A DNA stretch of 64,000 nt, from positions 28,996,369 through 29,060,368 of the forward strand of contig NC_080044.1 of the NCBI RefSeq assembly GCF_012489685.1. Reading direction: 5' to 3'. The position numbers and the translations under genes are program-made. Below the pieces are notes generated by a model, which had not been told where the DNA came from, did no database searches, and worked only from the letters and a program-made list of their open reading frames with translations. Shown here piece by piece: positions 56,489 to 64,000 of this stretch (within the stretch, counting starts at the first letter, position 1; the number at the start of each line of letters is the position of its first letter). This stretch comes from Lotus japonicus. Lineage: Eukaryota; Streptophyta; Magnoliopsida; Fabales; Fabaceae.

Positions 56489-58399
56489 ATGGCTGCCACC
56501 ACCAGTGAAACTCAAAGAGATGGTTACAATGCAAAGCCTCCTATGTTCGACGGTCAAAGGTTCGAATATTGGAAAGATAGACTGGAAAGTTTCTTTCTGG
56601 GTTTCGATGCAGATCTCTGGGATATTATTGTGGATGGCTACGAGCGTCCAGTTGATGCAGATGGCAAGAAGATCCCAAGGTCAGAGATGACTGCAGATCA
56701 AAAGAAGCTGTACTCACAACATCACAAAGCAAGAGCAATTCTTCTAAGTGCTATTTCCTATGAAGAGTACCAGAAGATTACAGATCGTGAGTTTGCAAAA
56801 GACATTTTCGAATCTCTGAAGATGTCTCATGAAGGAAACAAGAAAGTCAAAGAATCAAAGGCATTGTCTTTGATCCAAAAGTATGAATCCTTCATCATGG
56901 AGCCAAATGAGTCCATTGAAGAAATGTTCTCCAGATTTCAGTTGCTTGTAGCTGGCATACGACCTCTCAACAAGAGCTACACAACAAAAGATCATGTCAT
57001 AAGGGTCATCAGGTGTCTTCCTGAAAGTTGGATGCCTCTGGTGACTTCAATAGAGCTCACGAGAGACGTTGAGAATATGAGTTTAGAAGAACTCATCAGC
57101 ATTTTGAAATGCCATGAGCTGAAGCGCTCAGAGATGCAAGATCTGAGGAAAAAGTCCATAGCCTTGAAATCCAAATCTGAAAAGGCTAAGGTTGAGAAGT
57201 CAAAGGCTCTTCAAGCTGAAGAAGAGGAATCTGAAGAAGCATCAGAAGATTCTGATGAAGATGAGCTGACTCTGATCTCCAAGAGACTCAACCGCATCTG
57301 GAAGCACAGGCAGAGCAAGTTCAAAGGCTCTGGAAAGGCAAAAGGAAAGTATGAGTCCTCAGGCCAGAAGAAGTCTTCAATCAAGGAAGTCACATGTTTT
57401 GAGTGCAAAGAATCTGGGCACTACAAAAGTGATTGTCCAAAGTTGAAGAAAGACAAGAAGCCAAAGAAGCACTTCAAGACGAAGAAGAGTGTGATGGTGA
57501 CATTTGATGAATCAGAGTCAGAGGATGTTGACTCTGATGGTGAAGTCCAAGGACTCATGGCGATTGTCAAAGACAAGGAAGCAGAGTCAAAGGAAGCTGT
57601 TGACTCTGACTCAGAATCAGAAGGAGATCCTAACTCAGACGATGAAAACGAGGTATTCGCTTCTTTCTCTACCTCTGAACTGAAACATGCGTTGTCTGAT
57701 ATCATGGATAAGTATAACTCCTTATTGTCTAAGCATAAGAAGCTGAAAAAGAACTTATCTGCTGTTTCCAAAACTCCTTCCGAACATGAGAAAATTATTT
57801 CTGATTTGAAAAATGACAATCATGCTTTGATCAATTCTAACTCTGTGCTTAAGAACCAGATTGCTAAGTTAGAAGAAATTGTTGCATGTGATGCCTCTGA
57901 TTGTAGAAATGAATCTAAGTATGAAAAGTCTTTTCAAAGATTCCTAGCTAAAAGCGTGGATAGAAGCTTAATGGCTTCAATGATCTATGGCGTAAGCAGA
58001 AATGGAATGCATGGCATTGGCTATTCTAAACCAATTAGAAATGAGCCCTCTGTGTCTAAAGCTAAATCCTTGTATGAATGCTTTGTTCCCTCTGGTACCA
58101 TATTGCCTGATCCTGTACCTGCTAAAGTTGCTAAAAACCCTCTTAAAAAGGGATCTTTCTCTATGACTAAATATCATGCAAATATTCCTTTAAAATATCA
58201 TGTTGAGACACCCAAGGTGATCAGAACCTCTGGGGTAACTAACAAGAAAGGACCCAGAAAGTGGGTACCTAAGGACAAGATTATCTATGTTGCAGATATC
58301 CTTGATAGCTCCACTGAAACACCAATCATGGTATCTGGACAGTGGATGCTCGCGTCACATGACGGGAGAAAGGCGTATGTTCCGAGAGCTGAAACTTAA
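56489..58399 (+). CDS. gag: SIRE G Gag, intact 636-codon frame
   Basis: Nearly identical to B Gag over the first 388 codons (start at ATG 56489, zinc knuckle [14 protein letters not shown]). After DSDDENE the frame continues through the intron-like segment: VFASFSTSELKHAL, a coiled-coil stretch (SEHEKIISDLKNDNHALI, SVLKNQIAKLEEIV), FQRFLAKSVDRSLMASMIYGVS, and an end reading KKGPRKWVPKDKIIYVADI. It stops 104 bp past the 3' splice-like site. Pol starts in another frame, open from about 58239, so the two overlap by about 160 nt. Unspliced RNA would give this long Gag. Spliced RNA would give Gag fused to Pol without the coiled-coil tail. Confidence 0.9.
   Translation: MAATTSETQRDGYNAKPPMFDGQRFEYWKDRLESFFLGFDADLWDIIVDGYERPVDADGKKIPRSEMTADQKKLYSQHHKARAILLSAISYEEYQKITDREFAKDIFESLKMSHEGNKKVKESKALSLIQKYESFIMEPNESIEEMFSRFQLLVAGIRPLNKSYTTKDHVIRVIRCLPESWMPLVTSIELTRDVENMSLEELISILKCHELKRSEMQDLRKKSIALKSKSEKAKVEKSKALQAEEEESEEASEDSDEDELTLISKRLNRIWKHRQSKFKGSGKAKGKYESSGQKKSSIKEVTCFECKESGHYKSDCPKLKKDKKPKKHFKTKKSVMVTFDESESEDVDSDGEVQGLMAIVKDKEAESKEAVDSDSESEGDPNSDDENEVFASFSTSELKHALSDIMDKYNSLLSKHKKLKKNLSAVSKTPSEHEKIISDLKNDNHALINSNSVLKNQIAKLEEIVACDASDCRNESKYEKSFQRFLAKSVDRSLMASMIYGVSRNGMHGIGYSKPIRNEPSVSKAKSLYECFVPSGTILPDPVPAKVAKNPLKKGSFSMTKYHANIPLKYHVETPKVIRTSGVTNKKGPRKWVPKDKIIYVADILDSSTETPIMVSGQWMLASHDGRKAYVPRAET
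57653..58295 (+). other. Putative spliced intron between gag and pol (643 bp)
   Basis: Boundaries AACGAG|GTATTC and TATGTTGCAG|ATATCC. B has the exact exon-exon junction (AATGAG|ATATCC at 24336/24337); D and C keep the segment with the same ends. 643 is not a multiple of 3, so removal switches from the Gag-end frame to the Pol frame. TGCAG is the preferred plant 3' splice signal. Confidence 0.8.
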
Positions 58400-61341
58400 G
58401 CCTGGAGGCGAAGTTGGCTTTGGAGGAAATGAAAAGGGTAAAATTGTTGGTACTGGTACTATTTGTGTAGATAGTAGTCCATGCATTGATAATGTGTTAT
58501 TGGTAGACGGCTTAACACATAACTTATTGTCTATAAGTCAATTAGCTGACAAGGGTTATGATGTTATATTCAATCAAAAGTCCTGTCGGGCTGTAAGTCA
58601 GATCGATGGCTCTGTTCTGTTTAACAGCAAGAGGAAGAACAACATTTATAAGATCAGATTATCTGAGTTGGAGGCTTAGACGGTTAGGGCATGCCAGTAT
58701 GAGAAAGATTTCTCAGCTGAGCAAGCTAAACCTTGTCAGGGGCTTACCCAATCTGAAGTTCGCTTCAGACGCTCTTTGTGAAGCATGTCAGAAAGGCAAA
58801 TTCACAAAAGTCCCTTTCAAGGCAAAGAATGTTGTCTCAACCTCAAGGCCGTTGGAACTTCTGCATATCGACCTTTTTGGACCAGTGAAAACTGAGTCTA
58901 TAGGTGGCAAGAGATATGGGATGGTTATCGTTGATGACTATAGCCGCTGGACATGGGTAAAGTTTCTAACCCGCAAGGATGAGTCTCATGCTGTGTTCTC
59001 TACCTTCATTGCTCAAGTGCAAAACGAGAAGGCTTGTAGGATTGTGCGTGTCAGAAGTGACCATGGTGGAGAGTTTGAGAATGACAAGTTTGAGAGTCTG
59101 TTTGATTCCTATGGAATTGCACATGATTTCTCTTGTCCCAGAACTCCTCAACAAAATGGTGTTGTTGAGAGGAAGAACAGAACTCTTCAGGAGATGGCTA
59201 GAACCATGCTCCAAGAAACTGGCATGGCTAAGCACTTTTGGGCAGAGGCAGTAAATACAGCATGTTACATTCAGAACAGAATCTCTGTGAGACCAATTCT
59301 GAATAAGACTCCTTATGAATTGTGGAAGAACATAAAACCCAACATTTCTTATTTTCATCCTTTTGGCTGTGTTTGTTATGTTCTCAATACGAAGGATAGA
59401 TTGCATAAATTTGATGCTAAGTCTTCTAAGTGTCTATTACTCGGTTACTCTGAGAGATCTAAAGGTTTTAGATTTTATAATACTGATGCTAAGACTATTG
59501 AAGAATCTATTCATGTTAGATTTGACGATAAGCTTGACTCTGACCAGTCAAAGCTAGTTGAAAAGTTTGCAGATTTAAGCATTAATGTTTCTGACAAAGG
59601 CAAAGCTCCAGAGGAAGATGAGCCAGAGGAAGATGAACCAGAGGAAGAAGCTGGTCCCTCTAACTCACAAACTCTGAAGAAGAGCAGAATCACTGCAGCT
59701 CACCCTAAGGAATTGATTCTGGGCAACAAAGACGAACCAGTCAGAACCAGATCTGCCTTCAGACCTTCTGAAGAGACCTTGCTCAGTCTGAAAGTATTGT
59801 TGTCCTTAATTGAACCCAAGTCCATAGATGAAGCTCTTCAGGACAAGGATTGGATTCTGGCCATGGAAGAAGAACTGAATCAATTTTCCAAGAATGATGT
59901 TTGGAGCTTAGTGAAGAAGCCTGAGAATGTCCATGTTATTGGAACGAAGTGGGTATTCAGAAACAAGCTGAATGAGAAAGGAGATGTAGTCAGAAACAAG
60001 GCAAGGCTAGTTGCTCAAGGCTACAGCCAGCAGGAAGGAATAGACTACACTGAAACATTTGCTCCAGTAGCAAGACTGGAGGCAATCAGACTGTTGATCT
60101 CTTTCTCAGTAAATCACAACATAGTTCTACATCAGATGGATGTAAAGAGTGCCTTCCTAAATGGTTATATCTCAGAGGAAGTCTATGTTCATCAACCCCC
60201 AGGTTTTGAAGATGAGAAGAAACCAGACCATGTGTTCAAATTGAAGAAATCACTCTACGGTCTGAAGCAAGCTCCCAGAGCATGGTATGAGAGACTTAGC
60301 TCATTCCTTCTGGAGAATGAGTTTGTAAGGGGTAAAGTAGATACAACTCTTTTTTGCAAGACTTATAAAGATGATATCTTAATTGTGCAAATCTATGTTG
60401 ACGATATTATATTTGGTTCTGCTAATCAATCTCTATGCAAAGAATTTTCTGAGATGATGCAGGCTGAATTTGAGATGAGTATGATGGGAGAATTAAAGTA
60501 CTTTCTGGGAATACAAGTTGATCAAACACCAGAAGGAACATATATCCATCAGAGCAAGTACACTAAAGAACTTCTGAAGAAGTTCAATATGCTGGAATCT
60601 ACAGTGGCCAAGACTCCAATGCATCCTACATGCATTCTGGAGAAAGAAGATAAAAGTGGTAAAGTATGTCAGAAGCTCTATCGTGGCATGATAGGTTCAC
60701 TTCTATACTTAACTGCATCTAGGCCAGACATATTATTTAGTGTTCACTTATGTGCTCGTTTCCAATCAGATCCAAGGGAAACCCACTTAACTGCTGTTAA
60801 GAGGATCCTAAGATATCTGAAAGGCACCACTAACCTTGGCTTGATGTATAAGAAAACATCAGAGTATAAGCTTTCAGGTTATTGTGATGCTGATTATGCT
60901 GGAGATAGAACAGAGAGAAAAAGTACTTCTGGAAATTGTCAATTTCTGGGAAGCAATCTAGTCTCATGGGCAAGCAAGAGGCAATCAACCATTGCACTAT
61001 CAACTGCAGAAGCAGAATATATCTCAGCAGCAATATGCAGCACTCAGATGCTCTGGATGAAACATCAGCTGGAGGATTATCAGATCCTTGAGAGCAATAT
61101 CCCAATCTATTGTGATAACACTGCTGCAATCTCATTGAGTAAGAATCCTATCTTGCATTCAAGGGCAAAGCACATTGAGGTAAAGTATCACTTTATTAGA
61201 GATTATGTACAGAAGGGCGTACTTCTTCTGAAGTTTGTTGATACTGACCATCAATGGGCAGATATCTTTACAAAGCCCTTAGCAGAGGATAGATTTAATT
61301 TTATTCTGAAAAATCTAAACATGGACTTTTGTCCAGAGTGA
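58296..61341 (+). pseudogene. pol: SIRE G pol, frameshifted by a 50-bp deletion
   Basis: Protease DSG follows 58296. The frame stops at 58677-58679 because 50 bp are missing between 58676 and 58677 (B positions 24718-24767, including the integrase WVWH). From there a second frame is open to 61341 and carries the integrase D, D and E motifs ([22 protein letters not shown]), RT YVDDI and RNase H ([21 protein letters not shown]). Everything except this one lesion looks intact, so the copy died recently or was mobilised in trans. Confidence 0.9.
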
Positions 61342-61783
61342 AGATGGATCAGAACCTCTGACTATGATACTTCTTGATCAGAAGATGTCTAGTCCAGAAG
61401 GTAACTCAATCAGAGTGTGTGTGCCCACTGGTACTGACTCTGAAGCTGAGACAACAACGCGTGTGTCAGTTTTTCTGATGCATAGTTCCTTGTGCCCGTG
61501 TGACAGTCTGTTATGATTGCGTGTAGATGTGCTTCTCTCCTGTGTGTGATTGTGTATTTTACTGTCACTATCTATCTTTAATTTTCAACCGTTGATCTTA
61601 AAGTGCTTTTTGAATCAACAACGGTTATTTGATAAAACCCACTATACACACACGTTCTCTTTCACTTCCGGTTTTTGCTCTCGCTCTCTCTGCTTTTCAA
61701 AACCGCTCTTCTCAATTTCTCTCTCGATCTTTCTTCATCTTCCAACCTTCATCTTCTACCTCAAACCTTCAACCTCTTCAAAA

Positions 61784-63639
61784 ATGGTGAGACAAACCAG
61801 AAGATCTACTGCAGATGCACCTCAGTTCCCTCACATGGAAGTTGGTCTGGCAACGGGTCAAAGGGGCCCTGAGAATCCGACACCCGATCAAGGTCAAGCT
61901 CAAGAGCAGATTCTTCCAATTGCAGAACGGGGCTGTGCCGTTCACTGTGTATATCCTCCTGAGGAACTCCAAGTCCTGGCAGAATGGAGATTCAACCTCG
62001 ACAACTTGGCTACAAATGGGTATGATCTTCGTCCTGAAGTCCAAGCTCAAGGTTGGGGAAATTACTTCAACAGACTTCGAGGACCGGTGTATGATAGATT
62101 GGTCAAGGAATTCTGGAAGCACGCCGACTGCGATGATACTCAGGTGGTATCTCATATTCTTGGCAGAAAGATCATCATCACGGAGAAGTCCTTCGTGAAC
62201 TTGCTGGGTGCAGACACTGCTTATGGGTATCGTTTCCAACTCACGGAATCGAAACTGAAACCCAGCACCAAGGACACAATCAACCAGGCCCTGTACACCA
62301 CCTTCAAACCGGGCAAGACGAGTTACAAGGTGATGGACCTTCACCCCAAACTCAGGATCTGGCACAAGATCCTGCTTCACTGCATAAACCAGAGACCGAA
62401 GGACAGTTCTCCAGACTACATCAACTTCAACCAGAAGGTGATGTTGTTCTTCATCCAAGATCAGAAGAAGATCTGCCTTCCCTACTTCCTGTTCTCCTAC
62501 TTGAAGGAATGCATCCGGAAGTCTCGCACCACTGCCTCCATCAAGTCTGCAATCAAATATATCCCCTTTGGGAGGCTGCTCTCAGACTTTCTCATTGAAA
62601 GCAACTTGGTGCAAGATCTGGTCAATGCTGGATGTGTAGAGGATCTGAGCACCATAGTCAGTGATGTCTTCACTGCAAACTCTCTGAAGAAGATGGGTTT
62701 GGTCCAGAAGAAGATTGCTCCTGCTCATGAAGACACATCTTCTGAGATCAGAGGTAGAAGGATGCCTCTGAATGACTACCCTCTGTGGACTCAGGCAGAC
62801 AATCCTGACGCCATCAGATGCTATGTTGAAGACCTCAGGGCTCAAGGATTCGAAATTGACCTTGATGATTTCGTCAGCAGACTACCACCAGCTCCAGAGT
62901 TTCCTTCTCCTCCCAAGAGGAAAGCTCAGAGGAAGATGGTTCTGGACGAATCTTCTGAGGAATCTGATGTCCTCTGGTCACAAAGAAGAAGAGAAAGCCT
63001 GATGATGGTGATGATAGTGATCATGAAGATGGTCCTCCCAAGAAGAAGAAGAAGAAAGTCAGAATCGTGGTGAAGCCTACTCGGGTGGAACCAGCTGCTG
63101 AGGTGGTCAGAAGGACTGAACCTCCTGTCAGAGTGACTCGATCATCAGCACATTCAAGTAAGCCTGCACTTGCTTCTGATGATGATTTGAATTTATTTGA
63201 TGCACTCCCTATTTCTGCCTTGCTCCAACACTCCTCAAATCCCCTCACTCCTATTCCTGAATCCCAACCAGCCGCACAAACCACCTCTCCACCACATTCC
63301 CCAAGATCTTCTTTCTTTCAACCTTCCCCTACTGAAGCACCTCTCTGGAATTTGCTTCAGAACCAACCCTCTAGGTCAGAAGAACCAACCTCTCTCCTTA
63401 CCATTCCGTACGACCCATTATCTTCTGAACCAATCATCCATGAACAACCAGAGCCAAACCAAACAGAACCACAACCCAGAACGTCTGATCACTCTGTTCC
63501 CAGAGCATCAGAACGTCCTGCTGCCAGAACCACGGATACAGATTCTTCAACAGCCTTTACACCTGTATCCTTCCAACCAATGTTGCTGATTCTTCTCCCT
63601 CCAATAACTCTGAATCCATTAGAAAATTCATGGAGTTAG
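61784..63639 (+). pseudogene. SIRE G env-like gene, two frameshifts, cut by gap
   Basis: ATG 61784 begins the same MVRQTRRSTAD protein as B. The plant-transposon-protein-like core is intact. A missing C near 62970 (TGATGTCCTCTGG versus TGATGTCCCTCTGG in B) shifts the frame, ending at 63073. The correct frame resumes and runs to about 63575, where another shift leads to a stop at 63637-63639, just before the Ns. Confidence 0.85.
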
Positions 63640-63739
63640 NNNNNNNNNNNNNNNNNNNNNNNNNNNNNNNNNNNNNNNNNNNNNNNNNNNNNNNNNNNNN
63701 NNNNNNNNNNNNNNNNNNNNNNNNNNNNNNNNNNNNNNN
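63640..63739. other. Assembly gap, 100 Ns
   Basis: Exactly 100 N bases, the usual placeholder for a gap of unknown size. It hides the 3' end of SIRE G and the rest of the A' LTR. Confidence 1.
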
Positions 63740-64000
63740 TTGCAGTCCACACGAACTAAGAATTTTTGATTAATCAAATCAGATTGAAATTTTGAAATAG
63801 ATAAAACGATTGCTAAAACTTCTTTTTTGACAGTAGAATAATTCTGCTGAGCAGGATTCCAATGTTTTGAAAGTAAAAGCAATAATTTGTTCCTTGTCAA
63901 AAACCTTTTGTTTCAAATACCACCAAAGCCAATATCAGAGGCATCAGTTTCAATAATTTTGAAAGCTTGAGGATTAGGGAGATAAAGACAAGGGAGATTC
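63740..64000 (-). pseudogene. RNase H fragment of a reverse-transcribing element, caulimovirid-like
   Basis: The minus strand from 64000 encodes an RNase H start (KIIETDASDIGFGGI) with the first catalytic Asp, then a TGA and a frame change near 63910-63920. A second stretch WNPAQQNYSTVKKEVLAI...SKFQSDL...FLVRVDC follows. This wording resembles RT-RNase H of plant pararetroviruses (Caulimoviridae) and their endogenous copies more than copia or common Ty3 RNase H, but the fragment is short. It is broken by at least one stop and one frameshift and by the gap on its left. Nothing here suggests an active virus. Confidence 0.55.

Larger units (their letters stand above)
55197..63639 (+). mobile_element. 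SIRE-type Ty1/copia retrotransposon G, 3' end in assembly gap
   Basis: Close relative of B in the same orientation, with 5' LTR, primer site, gag, intron-like segment, pol and env-like gene. It was inserted in the A' LTR (left flank TATGA). The 3' part is lost in the N gap, so LTR divergence cannot be read. Unlike B it keeps the 643-bp intron-like segment, but pol has a 50-bp deletion and the env-like gene has two frameshifts. Confidence 0.9.

Noticed and set aside
58677..58726. Considered whether the 50-bp difference in copy G is a second intron
   Set aside because: The missing bases start CAGAAT and end GGCA, with no GT-AG or GC-AG ends, and the loss breaks pol instead of joining it.

Overview
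This is repeat-dense plant nuclear DNA, most likely from a legume (Fabaceae). It consists mainly of LTR retrotransposons inserted into one another, with the remains of two OB-fold (replication protein A-like) genes between them. The legume assignment is an inference from soybean SIRE-type Ty1/copia elements with an env-like ORF and TCAGA-rich LTRs; the species cannot be named from the sequence. I see no tRNA, rRNA or CRISPR array.

Layout. 1-10904: very long LTRs of one family ('family A', 3.5-3.9 kb, TGTAAGACCC...GGGTGTTACA). One at 3669-7177 is a complete solo LTR (TSD TGATC) inside an older relative, and another runs off the left edge. 10905-12284: 5' LTR and gag start of a minus-strand SIRE element. 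12285-16942: first OB-fold gene remnant (minus), whose upstream region was split by a solo family-A LTR (12870-16797, TSD CTTTT). 16943-48397: old minus-strand SIRE element 'D', split by two insertions. Element 'E' (19292 to about 35887), a non-autonomous Ty3-like element with a plant-transposon-protein ORF, sits in D's env-like gene. Element 'C' (38890-43747, TSD GAATT), a gag-only SIRE derivative, sits in D's pol. Inside E lies 'B', a very young complete SIRE element (21887-33359, TSD GGGTC, LTRs apparently 1 difference in 1214 bp) with open gag-pol and env-like genes. 48398-49058: fragment of a short-LTR Ty3 element ('F'). 49059-51716: second, multi-exon RPA1-like gene (minus), cut by F. 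51717-52875: AT-rich. 52876-55196: another family-A-related LTR (plus), cut by SIRE copy 'G' (from 55197, running into a 100-N gap at 63640-63739). 63740-64000: decayed RNase H of a reverse-transcribing virus-like element.

Main result. The four SIRE gag-pol genes differ at one point. G, D and C carry 643, 642 and 462 bp bounded by GAG|GT...TTGCAG|ATATC, while B lacks exactly this segment. With it, Gag runs on to its own stop and Pol lies in another frame; without it, Gag and Pol are one 1419-codon ORF. This looks like a spliced intron that fuses Gag to Pol. B looks like a copy reverse-transcribed from spliced RNA that was then itself mobile. B also carries a 130-codon antisense coiled-coil ORF between the env-like gene and the 3' LTR.

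Order of events, from nesting: RPA-like gene, then F, then D, then E and (separately) C, then B. The D-in-F step rests on the right boundary only, because D's left end abuts a different SIRE remnant.
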